Assembly (NCBI GenBank): GCA_943842425.1
Contig: CALTBR010000001.1
Span: forward strand, 434,001-498,000
Direction of reading: 5' to 3'
Origin: UBA974 sp002292405
GTDB taxonomy: Bacteria; Bacteroidota; Bacteroidia; Flavobacteriales_D; Sanyastnellaceae
DNA length: 64,000 nucleotides
Made by a program: the position numbers and the translations under genes. Shown here one piece after another: positions 52,824-62,377 of this stretch. The notes under the pieces were generated by a model. That model searched no databases. It saw only the letters and a list, made by a program, of their open reading frames with translations, and was not told where the DNA came from. Every line of letters starts with the position of its first letter. Position 1 is the first letter of the stretch.

Positions 52824-53534
52824 ATGAAAAAATCTCAGACTAACACAATTTTAGGAACATTCGCACTATTATTTGCTGCGATTTTTATGATGTCTGCATC
52901 AGGATGTGATAAAAAAGCGACTTCTAATACCAATCGCAAAGCCGTTATTCACACAGAGTTTGGTGATATGATCGTTCTTCTTTCAGACTCTACACCATTG
53001 CACCGAGATAACTTTCTCAAGCTCACTGAAGAGGGTTTTTATGACAATTTACTCTTTCACAGAGTCATGAAAGGCTTTATGGTCCAAGGCGGAGACCCCA
53101 ATAGCCGTGATGCTCAGCAAGGGGCAAGACTTGGAAGTGGCGGACCGGGTTACACTGTTGAGAATGAAATCAGAGCAGATCACATCCATATTAAGGGTGC
53201 TTTATCTGCCGCTAGACAACCTGATAACGTGAATCCTGATTTTCGCTCCTCCGGTAGTCAATTCTATATAGTCGACGGAAAAACATACAAACCAGGAGAG
53301 TTGAAGTCATTTGAGAATAAGCTTAGGGCGGATAATCCGGAGTTTTCCTACACAGAGGATCATATCAACCAATATGCAGACCTAGGTGGTACGCCATTTC
53401 TTGACATGAATTATACAGTTTTTGGATTAGTCATAGAAGGAATTGACATCATCGATTCTATTGCAGCAATAAAAGTAGCTAGAGGAAACAGGCCATTAGT
53501 AGATATTAAATTTAGCGTTGAAGTAATAAAATAA
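52824..53534 (+). CDS. Cyclophilin-type peptidyl-prolyl isomerase lipoprotein
   Basis: 236 residues: lipoprotein signal (lipobox SASGC, Cys28), then a cyclophilin domain with FHRVMKGFMVQGGDP (near 90) and GSQFYIV. A 40-residue insert (GKTYKPGELKSFENKLRADN) is longer than in E. coli PpiA. Acts on exported proteins. Its TAA overlaps the pheS ATG by 1 nt (TAATG). Confidence 0.9.
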   Translation: MKKSQTNTILGTFALLFAAIFMMSASGCDKKATSNTNRKAVIHTEFGDMIVLLSDSTPLHRDNFLKLTEEGFYDNLLFHRVMKGFMVQGGDPNSRDAQQGARLGSGGPGYTVENEIRADHIHIKGALSAARQPDNVNPDFRSSGSQFYIVDGKTYKPGELKSFENKLRADNPEFSYTEDHINQYADLGGTPFLDMNYTVFGLVIEGIDIIDSIAAIKVARGNRPLVDIKFSVEVIK

Positions 53535-54556
53535 TGAGGGAGGAATTAGATGAATTGCTTAATGATATTGCTGGAAGAGTTTTAAATTCTACTGAAGAAG
53601 TAGAGGCTTTTCGAGTTGAATTTTTAGGTAGACAAGGCAAGATGAAGGATCTGATGTCTCAGTTTAGAGATGTTGCTCCTGAGGACAAGCGTGAGCTCGG
53701 CCCTCTGCTTAATAAAGTCAAGGGAGCAGTGGAAGAAAGAGTTGCAATAGAACAAGCTGCATTCAATCGCAAGGTAGATACAAAGGCCAGTGGAGTTGAT
53801 TCCTCTCGCCCAGCTGGAGGGGTGCCACTAGGAACTCACCACCCTCTTCAAGTGGTGAGACGTGAGATTGTAGGGATCTTTAAAAATATGGGATTTGGAG
53901 TTGTAGAAGGCCCTGAGATAGAGGATGATTGGCATGTATTTAGTGGGCTCAATTTCCCCCCAGAGCATCCAGCTCGTGATATGCAAGACACTTTCTTTAT
54001 TGAAAGAAATCCAGATATGCTTCTTAGAACGCATACTAGTTCAGTGCAGGTTAGGGAGATGGAGAAGCGTAAGCCACCCATGCGCATTATTATGCCTGGC
54101 CGTGTGTTCAGAAACGAAGCGGTCTCAGCGAGAGCTCATTGTATTTTTCACCAAATTGAAGGACTATACATTGATGAAGGTGTGTCATTTGCTGACTTAA
54201 AACAGAACCTACTTCACTTTGCACAAAAGTTTTTCGGCCCTGATACGAAGATTAGACTTAGACCTTCTTACTTCCCCTTCACAGAGCCTAGCGCAGAGGT
54301 TGATGTTTATTGGGGTCTTGAGACAGAGGTCGATAAGAAGATTACAAAAGGAACTGGGTGGCTAGAGATTCTGGGATGCGGTATGGTGGATCCCAATGTC
54401 CTGGAAGTAAACGGCATCGACTCTAAAAAGTACAGTGGCTTTGCTTTTGGTATGGGGATAGAGCGAATTACGATGCTTAAATACCAAATAGGTGATCTTC
54501 GTTTATTCTTCGAAAATGACAAGCGTTTCCTAGATCAGTTTAAAGGTGAGCGTTAA
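53534..54556 (+). CDS. pheS: Phenylalanyl-tRNA synthetase alpha subunit
   Basis: 340 residues with the coiled-coil N-terminal tRNA-binding region (about 1-85) and class II core motifs: motif 2 with GRVFRNEAVSARAHCIFHQIEGL (near 190) and motif 3 GFAFGMGIERITML (near 300). Translationally coupled to the cyclophilin gene, and unlinked from pheT. Convergent to the M28 gene with 12 nt between. Confidence 0.96.
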   Translation: MREELDELLNDIAGRVLNSTEEVEAFRVEFLGRQGKMKDLMSQFRDVAPEDKRELGPLLNKVKGAVEERVAIEQAAFNRKVDTKASGVDSSRPAGGVPLGTHHPLQVVRREIVGIFKNMGFGVVEGPEIEDDWHVFSGLNFPPEHPARDMQDTFFIERNPDMLLRTHTSSVQVREMEKRKPPMRIIMPGRVFRNEAVSARAHCIFHQIEGLYIDEGVSFADLKQNLLHFAQKFFGPDTKIRLRPSYFPFTEPSAEVDVYWGLETEVDKKITKGTGWLEILGCGMVDPNVLEVNGIDSKKYSGFAFGMGIERITMLKYQIGDLRLFFENDKRFLDQFKGER

Positions 54557-54568
54557 TTATACTAGCTT

Positions 54569-55573
54569 TTACTCGCTGTAAACGATAGAAAGAACGGTCT
54601 TCCCTACAGCTTCGAGCGTAGATCGGTCAATCACGTCCATATTGTCGGCATGAGTATGGTGGAATGGACCATACCCCATGGGTATAACGTTCATCCTGTA
54701 GTCTACAATATTTACACTCGGTATGCCACCCAATTCACTGACGAAGAGGTTGTCGTCAATTGTAGCTGGTGTTTCCCTATTCTGAAACCATTTCCCGTAC
54801 CCTAATTTTTCAGCTCTAGACCAAACCTTTCTCACTACGCTTGGCGCATACCTCATCGAGGTGCCTTCTCGATTAAAAACAGCATCTTTTGCCCCCACCA
54901 TATCTAATAGAATTCCGAATCTCGCCCTATACCCATAACGATGTGGCTGCTTAGCCCAAAGCTGACTCCCTAAACACCATTCCAAATAACTCGTACTCGT
55001 AGAAGGAGTTCCCTCTGGAGCTCCGTAATCTTCACCATCAAAGAAGATTATATCTACTCCTACGTTTGGAGCTTTATCTCCCAATTGTCTAGCAATTTCT
55101 AGTAAAACCCCTACTCCAGACCCTCCATCGTTGGCTCCGTCAATAGGCTCATTTATTCGGACAATATCCTTGTCAGCAAATGGCCTCGTATCCCAATGCG
55201 CGTAAAGCATAATTCGATTCTTGGAGTTGAGATTATACTGCCCCACGATATTAGATAGCTCGAGAATTTTTCCGTCAAAAGCTTTAGATTTCCCTTTCTG
55301 TACAATAACGTTCGCGCCATGTCTCCTGAGCTCATCGGCTAACCATTCACCACAATTAACGTGCTCAACAGAATTAGGTACCCTCGGTCCAAATGCGACT
55401 TGGCGCTCAACGTAGATGTACGCAGAGTCACCAGAGAATTCCGGCACCTCCAAACTATCTCGCCCTGCTTCAACTCCCACAACTCGTTCCTTACCACCTT
55501 CATCACTCTCGCATCCACACATGACTCCACTTAACATTAAAACTCCAACCACCAAGTTTTTCAATCTATTCAT
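54569..55573 (-). CDS. M28 family peptidase, glutaminyl-cyclase-like lipoprotein
   Basis: 334 residues: lipoprotein signal (MCGC, Cys21), then a zinc-aminopeptidase fold with HWDTRPF (near 125), DGANDGGSG (near 142), FFDGEDYG (near 176) and HTHADNMD near the end. This set matches glutaminyl cyclase/M28 proteins. Either N-terminal pyroglutamate formation or aminopeptidase activity is possible. Its start overlaps the cysS 3' end by 8 nt. Confidence 0.87.
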   Translation of the reverse strand: MNRLKNLVVGVLMLSGVMCGCESDEGGKERVVGVEAGRDSLEVPEFSGDSAYIYVERQVAFGPRVPNSVEHVNCGEWLADELRRHGANVIVQKGKSKAFDGKILELSNIVGQYNLNSKNRIMLYAHWDTRPFADKDIVRINEPIDGANDGGSGVGVLLEIARQLGDKAPNVGVDIIFFDGEDYGAPEGTPSTSTSYLEWCLGSQLWAKQPHRYGYRARFGILLDMVGAKDAVFNREGTSMRYAPSVVRKVWSRAEKLGYGKWFQNRETPATIDDNLFVSELGGIPSVNIVDYRMNVIPMGYGPFHHTHADNMDVIDRSTLEAVGKTVLSIVYSE

Positions 55574-57059
55574 GACTCCAGCTACTACCGTCTTTTCCGT
55601 CTTTTATCGAAATCCCCATATTACTTAGCGTATTTCTAATTCTGTCTGCTCCGGCGTAATCTTTGTTTGCTTTAGCATCAGACCTTAATTCAACGAGCAG
55701 ATCTAACAAGTTGGTTGAGATATCTTCATTACCCTCAGCAACAGTCTCAGAATTTCCGGAAGCGTCATTCGAAAGCCCGAGCACGTCATTTACAAAGTCA
55801 GAGTAGAGCGATTTGAGGGCTGAGATTTGGTCATTACTAAGAGAAATTCTACCGTCAGTAGCTGAGTTAATCCACTTCACGCCTTCGAATAATATCGCAA
55901 TCAGCATAGGTGTGTTGAAGTCGTCGTTCATAGCGTCATAACATTTTTGTGACAATTCCGCCACGTCGACATCCTGATTTAACTCACTCGATCCTTCGAG
56001 TTTACCTAGCGCTTCAACTGCATTTGTAAGTTTAGAAAGTCCTTTTTCAGCAGCTATTAATGCGTTATTAGAGAAGTCTAAAGTAGAAGCGTAGTGGCCC
56101 ATCATCATAAAGAATCTAACCGTCATTGGTGAGTATCCTCTTTTGAGAAGTTGATGATTTCCTGTAATTAATTCTTCGGGAGTGAAACCATTTCCCTCAG
56201 ATTTAGACATTTTACGGCCATTTACAGTTAGCATGTTTCCATGAATCCAATAGCCTACCGGGTTCTCAGTTTTGTTCGCAGCCACGTTTTGGGCTATTTC
56301 ACATTCATGATGAGGGAATTTCAGATCCATCCCGCCTCCGTGAATATCGAATCTATCTCCGAGATACTTTGTACTCATCACGCTGCACTCCAAATGCCAG
56401 CCTGGAAATCCTATCCCCCAAGGCGAAGGCCACCTCATCAGATGTGTCTCATCAGCCTTCTTCCAAAGGGCGAAATCTAGAGGATCTCTCTTCTCACTCT
56501 GCCCGTCTAGTGCGCGTGAGTTACTCATCAACTCATCTATTTTCCTTCCTGAAAGCTCTCCGTAAGAGTAATCTTCACTGAAAGTTCTTACGCTGAAGTA
56601 TACATTTCCATTTACCTCATATCCATATCCGTTGTTGATAATCTTCTCGATAGAAGCAATCTGCTCGATAATGTGACCAGTTGCAGTCGGTTCGATTGAA
56701 GGAGAAAGAATGTTAAAGACTCGCATTACATCATGGAAGTCGTTGGTGTACTTATGTACAATCTCCATCGGTTCGAGTTTCTGAAGTCTCGCCATTTTTC
56801 CGATTTTATCTTCACCCTCGTCAGTATCACCAACTAGGTGACCTACATCTGTAATATTCCGTACATATCTAACTTTATATCCAATAAACTTGAGGTATCG
56901 ATAAATAATATCGAATGAAAGGAATGTCCTAACATTACCTAAATGAACATTGCTGTAAACAGTTGGCCCGCAAACATACATCCCTACATGAGGAGAATTA
57001 AGAGCCTTAAAAACCTCTTTCTTACGTGTTAGGCTATTTTGAATTTGCAGTGGTTGCAT
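55566..57059 (-). CDS. cysS: Cysteinyl-tRNA synthetase
   Basis: 497 residues: HIGH-equivalent VHLGNVR (near 36), zinc site MYVCGPTVY with HLECSVMS and FPHHECE ligands, KMSKSEGN (near 281), then a C-terminal anticodon-binding helical domain. A perfect -7 box TAGTTTTG at 57089-57096 lies 29 nt upstream, inside the tail of tdh. Confidence 0.96.
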   Translation of the reverse strand: MQPLQIQNSLTRKKEVFKALNSPHVGMYVCGPTVYSNVHLGNVRTFLSFDIIYRYLKFIGYKVRYVRNITDVGHLVGDTDEGEDKIGKMARLQKLEPMEIVHKYTNDFHDVMRVFNILSPSIEPTATGHIIEQIASIEKIINNGYGYEVNGNVYFSVRTFSEDYSYGELSGRKIDELMSNSRALDGQSEKRDPLDFALWKKADETHLMRWPSPWGIGFPGWHLECSVMSTKYLGDRFDIHGGGMDLKFPHHECEIAQNVAANKTENPVGYWIHGNMLTVNGRKMSKSEGNGFTPEELITGNHQLLKRGYSPMTVRFFMMMGHYASTLDFSNNALIAAEKGLSKLTNAVEALGKLEGSSELNQDVDVAELSQKCYDAMNDDFNTPMLIAILFEGVKWINSATDGRISLSNDQISALKSLYSDFVNDVLGLSNDASGNSETVAEGNEDISTNLLDLLVELRSDAKANKDYAGADRIRNTLSNMGISIKDGKDGSSWSHE

Positions 57060-57088
57060 TTGTTGTCTTTTTAATCCTTGTAACTTTA

Positions 57089-57096
57089 CAAAACTA
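57089..57096 (-). promoter_or_regulatory. cysS -7 box
   Basis: Perfect TAGTTTTG on the minus strand, 29 nt before the cysS ATG and overlapping the TDH stop codon. No clear -33 element. Confidence 0.45.
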
Positions 57097-58038
57097 AACG
57101 ATAGATTTTAACCCATCTAGCATATGCTTCACAAGCTTAGAAGTGCTGAATTTAGGTTTCCATCCCCAATCGTTTTTCGCCTCGGAATCGTCAATACAAT
57201 CAGGCCAAGACGCCGCTATTTTTTGTCTATAATCCGGATTGTAATCGGTTTTAAAATCACGTGCAAATTTAGAAAGTTCGTCATTTAATTCAGAAGGTGA
57301 GAACGAACAACCAGATAGATTGTATGAAGTCCTAGTTTTGATATTTTCACAAGGAGCTTCCATAATATCAAGTGTTGCTCTAACAGCGTCATCCATGTGC
57401 ATCATAGGAAGAGTCTCATTTTTATCTAAGTAACAAACAAATGGTTTGCGATCTAAAGCACAATAAAAAGCTTCAACAGCATAGTCCGTTGTGCCACCAC
57501 CAGGTTTAGAACGGTGACCGATAAGTCCAGGATATCTGACACTTCGAATGTCAACTCCGTAGTGCTCAAAATAGTATTTTGCCCACAATTCCCCCGCAAC
57601 TTTAGAAACGCCATATACAGTTGTTGGGTCACAAAAAGTATCTTGGGATGTTTTTATCTTCGGAGCATTTGGTCCAAAAACAGCTATCGAACTAGGCCAA
57701 AAAACCTTTTTTACAAACCCTTCTTTAGCGCACTCCAATACGTTTAAAAGTGATTTCATATTTAAATCCCAACCGGCAATAGGGTTTTCCTCTCCCTTTG
57801 CTGAGAGCATTGCTACTAAATGATATACATGAGTAAACTTACCTGTCTTTAGGATTTTTTTTACAGAATTAATGTCAGTTGCATCGAGTGAAATAAATTC
57901 ACTCTTGTTTACATCTTTGTCATGTGATTTCTTGATGTCACATGCGACCACTGCATCAATGCCATACCTGGCTTGCATACCTATGACAAGCTCAATTCCA
58001 AGTTGGCCTGAAGCTCCAATAACTAGATGTTTTTCCAT
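57094..58038 (-). CDS. tdh: L-threonine 3-dehydrogenase, epimerase-type
   Basis: 314-residue extended SDR with GASGQLG (about 8-14) and a YxxxK site YGVSKVAGE (near 141). Overall sequence fits the NAD-dependent threonine dehydrogenase group of Bacteroidota/eukaryotes, unrelated to the MDR-type E. coli Tdh. The partner ligase Kbl is not in the window. A 154-nt gap before it holds no clear promoter beyond a weak TATCTTGT. Confidence 0.85.
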   Translation of the reverse strand: MEKHLVIGASGQLGIELVIGMQARYGIDAVVACDIKKSHDKDVNKSEFISLDATDINSVKKILKTGKFTHVYHLVAMLSAKGEENPIAGWDLNMKSLLNVLECAKEGFVKKVFWPSSIAVFGPNAPKIKTSQDTFCDPTTVYGVSKVAGELWAKYYFEHYGVDIRSVRYPGLIGHRSKPGGGTTDYAVEAFYCALDRKPFVCYLDKNETLPMMHMDDAVRATLDIMEAPCENIKTRTSYNLSGCSFSPSELNDELSKFARDFKTDYNPDYRQKIAASWPDCIDDSEAKNDWGWKPKFSTSKLVKHMLDGLKSIV

Positions 58039-58192
58039 TGCGGCGACAAGATAAGTGCGAAGCCTTTGTGATGTGCAATCAAATCAGCTTGAATACACAT
58101 TACGTGACAATAAAACTCAAACTCAAGACTCCGGTTTCCTTTGTTGTGGAGATGGCTAACTTTCTTGAGTTATAAATTAAGAGCCTTGTCTT

Positions 58193-60244
58193 TTAATTAC
58201 GGTTATCAGTAACGTTTGATTCGTCACGGATAGCATTCGTAATCGCAAGAGATAAACCTGAACGTGCTTTTGTAGCTAATGCGCTTTGCTCAGTAAGGAA
58301 ATTTGTTTTCTCTGCAGCTTCAGTGATGCTCTCAGGAGCAATAACCCAAACCCCATGATTTCCAATAATTGCATTTGACATCTCTCCCACTGGAATAGAA
58401 AAGGCTAATCCTGCCACCTCATGCTCTGCGGAAGCTCCACTGCCATTTATTAAAGCTTTATTTAGACTCACCTTTTGAGCAGTTTTTACAGTAGAATTTA
58501 CAGCGCTAGCGACTTCTTCAAGGTTGCCCCCATTCATTAAAGAAGCGTAGTATTTACCTTTTGCTTCTTGTGTAGCTCCAGCTATCATCTTGTCTTCAAT
58601 ATCTACAAACGCCGGTACACCTTTTTCTTTCGAAAGAGTAAGAATTGCAACAATGTAATTGTCGTCAATTAGAATGGGTTGACTGATATCACCTACTTCT
58701 GCGCCGTATGCCCAGTTCACAAGTTCACCAGCGTCAAGCAATCCAGCAAGAGATGTTGCTTTGCGAATTACGTTTTTAATATCGCTTGAGGTGTAGCCAG
58801 CATCTTTAGCGGATGAAATAAGAGTTTCTTTGTCAGTTGACTCAATTGCAAATTCATTCGCGTTAGCATAAGCATCACGCTTCGTCTTGTCTGAAGCGTC
58901 TAACGAGCGAACAATCATTGCAACTTCAGCTTCTTCTACTTTTTTACGACGATCTAAAACTTCGATAACGTGTATTCCGTAGCTGGTTTCAACGGAGCCA
59001 ATTGTACCGATACGTTTGTTAAAGCTGAAATCATTAAACTCCTTCACCATTCTTCCTTTTGGGAAAAAGTCATATACTCCTCCGTTAGTTTTAGAGCCTG
59101 GGTCATCAGAAAAGCGCGAAGCTAAATCGCTAAAGTCAGCACCGTTTTTTAACAGTCTAACTAAGCTGTCACCTTTAGAATTTAGAACAGCCATTTCACT
59201 TGCGTCCTTAACGTCTTTAGCTTGGAGCAGAATGTGTCTAACCTTCGCGGCAGTGTCTGGAACCATAGTGCGGCTTAGTACGTTGGCAATAATGATAGAT
59301 TCAGCTTTTTGGTATGGCCCTACAACGGTTCCAATATTAACATCAAAGAAAGTTGATTCAGTAATATCAGTTTCGACATCAGCAAATCTAATTTTACGAA
59401 TTGGATTGTCAGTTCCGTTCTGTTTGGCAAACTCAGCTGCATCTTCAGCAGACTTCCACTCACTTGCTAACATATTTAGTTTTGCATTAATAGCATCAAC
59501 ATCTCCTTCAGATGCGCCAACAGGAATCTTTACAATTGTAAGATCTCTACCTTCAACTTGATTATATTTCTTCTCATCTTTATGAGAAGCATAGTATGCT
59601 TGTATATCTCTGTTACTTACATCTACTGAGCTGTCAGCAATAGAGTTAAATAGCTTAACAACATATTTAAACTTGGCAGTTCGCTCTGTGTGGGTGTAAT
59701 CAAATTTACCTTCAAGTTCTGAAGTATAAGCTCCAGCTTGAACAAGAGACTCAAATTTTTCTTTTTTACGCTTTGAAATAATAACACTCTTGTAATTCAT
59801 AAAATTAGCTTTACCCTGAGGTGTGGTAAGCATATTCTGAAAATTCTGCACCCAAGTTCTTTTGTTATCTCCGTTGCTGTAGAATGCACGAGACATATAA
59901 GGAGAGGCTATATCTCCAAATAGCAGTTCTTGATATTCTTTGTCGGAAACAGTCATGCCAATTTCAGAAAACGCATCATGCATATAAATCGCAGATGTAA
60001 TGTCTTGCCAAACCTCGTCTTGTAGTTGTTCACCAGAGAAACCTAAACTCCTACGCTTTTGAACTGCAATTTGATATTCTTGACCTGTAATACTAGCCCC
60101 GTCAACAGATCCGACTTCAGTAGCAGCTCCTTGGCCCATTAAAGCGAGAACTGCATCAAAAGGCACTAAGAAACCCAGCATACCAATTCCTAAGAACACC
60201 ATTAGCAAACCTTGACGGTTGCGAATATTTTCAATCATAGCCAT
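58193..60244 (-). CDS. PpiD/SurA-like peptidyl-prolyl isomerase
   Basis: 683 residues: one N-terminal transmembrane anchor (about 14-35), SurA_N/chaperone region, and a parvulin PPIase domain (about 335-435, with RHILLQAK and FSDDPGSKTNGG). A second weaker rotamase-like region follows. Inner-membrane periplasmic folding factor. Follows the CNNM gene by 50 nt. Confidence 0.88.
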   Translation of the reverse strand: MAMIENIRNRQGLLMVFLGIGMLGFLVPFDAVLALMGQGAATEVGSVDGASITGQEYQIAVQKRRSLGFSGEQLQDEVWQDITSAIYMHDAFSEIGMTVSDKEYQELLFGDIASPYMSRAFYSNGDNKRTWVQNFQNMLTTPQGKANFMNYKSVIISKRKKEKFESLVQAGAYTSELEGKFDYTHTERTAKFKYVVKLFNSIADSSVDVSNRDIQAYYASHKDEKKYNQVEGRDLTIVKIPVGASEGDVDAINAKLNMLASEWKSAEDAAEFAKQNGTDNPIRKIRFADVETDITESTFFDVNIGTVVGPYQKAESIIIANVLSRTMVPDTAAKVRHILLQAKDVKDASEMAVLNSKGDSLVRLLKNGADFSDLASRFSDDPGSKTNGGVYDFFPKGRMVKEFNDFSFNKRIGTIGSVETSYGIHVIEVLDRRKKVEEAEVAMIVRSLDASDKTKRDAYANANEFAIESTDKETLISSAKDAGYTSSDIKNVIRKATSLAGLLDAGELVNWAYGAEVGDISQPILIDDNYIVAILTLSKEKGVPAFVDIEDKMIAGATQEAKGKYYASLMNGGNLEEVASAVNSTVKTAQKVSLNKALINGSGASAEHEVAGLAFSIPVGEMSNAIIGNHGVWVIAPESITEAAEKTNFLTEQSALATKARSGLSLAITNAIRDESNVTDNRN

Positions 60245-60271
60245 AGTAAAGACATTTTTATATCAGGTGCG

Positions 60272-60299
60272 CGAAGATAACAAATTAGAGCCACTCAAA
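60272..60299 (-). promoter_or_regulatory. Possible ppiD-like gene promoter
   Basis: TATCTTCG (60272-60279) with TTTG (60296-60299) 16 nt upstream on the minus strand; box is 27 nt from the ATG. The TTTG overlaps the 3' end of the CNNM gene. Confidence 0.4.
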
Positions 60300-61572
60300 G
60301 TAATTGTATCTCAACTACGTTTATTCTAGTTGATTCAACCTCCTTTACGGTGATTTTACAATTGTTAATATTGATGGCAGAACCCTCCTTTGGGAGCGTC
60401 GCAATCGTATGTATAATAAGGCCTCCAAGGGTTTCGTATGCGTCGTCAAGAGGCAGATTTAAATGGAATTTCTCATTCAGATACTCTACATCATGGCGAG
60501 CTGATAAGAACCATGTATTGTCACCTATTTCTTCCTCGGTTAAGATATCTACATCGTGTTCGTCTTCGATTTCGCCAAGTAATTCCTCTACAATATCTTC
60601 CATTGTTAAGATACCAGCTGTACCACCAAATTCATCAAGTACAACAGCTAGATATCTGCGGCGGCGCATAAACTGTTTCAACAAGATATCACCTGCCATT
60701 GGCTCTGGTATGTAGAATGTTGGAAGCACAATTTTATCAATTGACTTAGGTAGGCTGAATAAATCCTTTACATGACAATATCCTATAATATTGTCAATAT
60801 CCTCTTCGTATATAACGATTTTAGATAGTCCAGTTGATGTAAAAAGATCTCGTATTTCATCTATTGAAGTTTCTTTAGAAACTGCTACAACCTCATTTCG
60901 AGGGACTAAACAATCTCGAGCTTGAACTGAGCTCAATCTTAGAGCATTCTTTAAAATTTCAAGTTCGTGCTCAAGTTCTTGTTCAGGAATCATCTTATCA
61001 CTGGCGGATTCAAGAAAATGATCCAAATCTGTAGAGCCAAACCCTCTATTACCAGCTTCAATCCTGTTTGTCACAAAAGGAAATAAGAAAATGAGACTAA
61101 GTCCCATGACGGCGAGAGCTGGTAAGGCTAATATTAAAATAATAATGGTGAGCGGTAGACTGAATCGATTTAACCAAAGAGTTGGGTCTCTATGGAAAAA
61201 TGATTTAGGAATAAATTCGGCCGTAACAATGACAATAATGGTGGTTAAAATAGTTTGGACTGAAAGAGCCAAAATAGGAGAAGATGCAGATAGCCAATCG
61301 TTTGTATTGAATAAAAGTCTGCTTATGAAAGCTCCTGACTCCATGCCACATACAACAAGAGCAATGTTATTGCCCACTAACATTACGGAAATAAATAGTT
61401 GAGGCCTTTTGACAAAATTTGAAACAAGTCTACCGCGCCAGCCTTGATCGGAGTCAAGCTCAACTTGTAGTCGATTGGCAGAAACGAACGCCATTTCCAT
61501 TCCGGAAAAGAATGCGGAAGCAGCAAGCGAAATAAGTATTATTAATATAGAACAGGAGGGGTCAGGGTCCAT
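60295..61572 (-). CDS. CNNM/CorC-like transporter (hemolysin family)
   Basis: 425 residues: DUF21 transmembrane domain with four helices (about 5-185), a CBS pair (about 210-330) and CorC_HlyC C-terminal domain (about 345-425). Family members are Mg2+/Co2+ efflux or transport proteins; the hemolysin name is historical. GldE belongs to the same fold but its N-terminus differs. It lies in a conserved block with lptC and the PPIase. Confidence 0.87.
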   Translation of the reverse strand: MDPDPSCSILIILISLAASAFFSGMEMAFVSANRLQVELDSDQGWRGRLVSNFVKRPQLFISVMLVGNNIALVVCGMESGAFISRLLFNTNDWLSASSPILALSVQTILTTIIVIVTAEFIPKSFFHRDPTLWLNRFSLPLTIIILILALPALAVMGLSLIFLFPFVTNRIEAGNRGFGSTDLDHFLESASDKMIPEQELEHELEILKNALRLSSVQARDCLVPRNEVVAVSKETSIDEIRDLFTSTGLSKIVIYEEDIDNIIGYCHVKDLFSLPKSIDKIVLPTFYIPEPMAGDILLKQFMRRRRYLAVVLDEFGGTAGILTMEDIVEELLGEIEDEHDVDILTEEEIGDNTWFLSARHDVEYLNEKFHLNLPLDDAYETLGGLIIHTIATLPKEGSAININNCKITVKEVESTRINVVEIQLL

Positions 61573-61580
61573 TGTTATTA

Positions 61581-61811
61581 TTAATTGTTTTGATTGCTGG
61601 ATTCATCTATATCGAGCTCCAATCTTTTTCTAAATGTACGTCTAATAAAATACCATAAAACTGTAAGCGCAGGGATTAAAGGCATAAATTTATTCTCTTC
61701 CCAACCTTCGTAATATATAAAATAACATGTTATAAGTGTCGCAGAGATAGCTGCAAACAGCCAAAATTTTTCTGCAGCACGTGTAACTGATAAAACTTTT
61801 TTAGGCTCCAT
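61581..61811 (-). CDS. Small membrane protein, unknown function
   Basis: 76 residues with two hydrophobic helices (about 16-33 and 42-56) and a charged tail. 14 nt after lptC and 8 nt before the CNNM gene, so part of the same transcript. No family recognised. Confidence 0.6.
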   Translation of the reverse strand: MEPKKVLSVTRAAEKFWLFAAISATLITCYFIYYEGWEENKFMPLIPALTVLWYFIRRTFRKRLELDIDESSNQNN

Positions 61812-61825
61812 TCTTTTAAAGATAG

Positions 61826-62377
61826 TTAAGGTAAGTCGAAAGATCCTGTTGGCTCGAGTATTTTATAATTTTCAAAACGGCCATCTGCCTCTAATCCCTT
61901 ACCGAAAAGCACACCAGTTGCTGTCTGCACGCTTACGGATCTATTCGTGTGAACTTTATCGGAGTCGTGAGACCAAACTAGATATTCAGTCTTAAGCTTA
62001 TCTCCTTCGCTATTAACGAGTAATACTCCGTCACGCGCAATTAGATGTCCGGTCTTAGAATCGTACGTCCCTCTACCGCCACTTAATTTAGCTCTATTTG
62101 TAATTCTATCTCCTTCAATATAAAGTGTAAACCCCTCGTCAACCTGCCAAATATCGTTATTTTCAAACCGCTCCAATTTTCCAGCCTCTAATACATTTCG
62201 AACTTCCCCTTTTTCAGAATATTGAAACGAACCATCAATAATAACTTGAATTGAAAGCGATGTATCTAATTCGTCACCTGGGCTAGCTTCTGCGAGTTGA
62301 TCACCCACATCACATCCTATTGCTACTATGAAAACACAATATACTAGAGAGATTTTAAGACTGTAAACACGAGCCAT
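61826..62377 (-). CDS. lptC: LPS export protein LptC
   Basis: 183-residue single-anchor or lipoprotein (hydrophobic 8-20 ending VAIGC, Cys23) with an OstA/LptC beta-jellyroll (YSEKGEVRNVLEAGKLERFEN segments). Bridges LptB2FG to LptA/D in the periplasm. Its start overlaps the TPR gene stop by 1 nt (TAATG). Confidence 0.85.
   Translation of the reverse strand: MARVYSLKISLVYCVFIVAIGCDVGDQLAEASPGDELDTSLSIQVIIDGSFQYSEKGEVRNVLEAGKLERFENNDIWQVDEGFTLYIEGDRITNRAKLSGGRGTYDSKTGHLIARDGVLLVNSEGDKLKTEYLVWSHDSDKVHTNRSVSVQTATGVLFGKGLEADGRFENYKILEPTGSFDLP

Noticed and set aside
59016..59561. 181-codon open frame on the plus strand
   Set aside because: Antisense to the PpiD-like gene, which has clear PPIase motifs; no protein signature in the antisense frame.
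60295..61572. GldE (gliding protein) call for the CNNM gene
   Set aside because: The domain layout is shared, but the N-terminal membrane region fits the general hemolysin/CorC group and the neighbours are the lptC-PPIase block.
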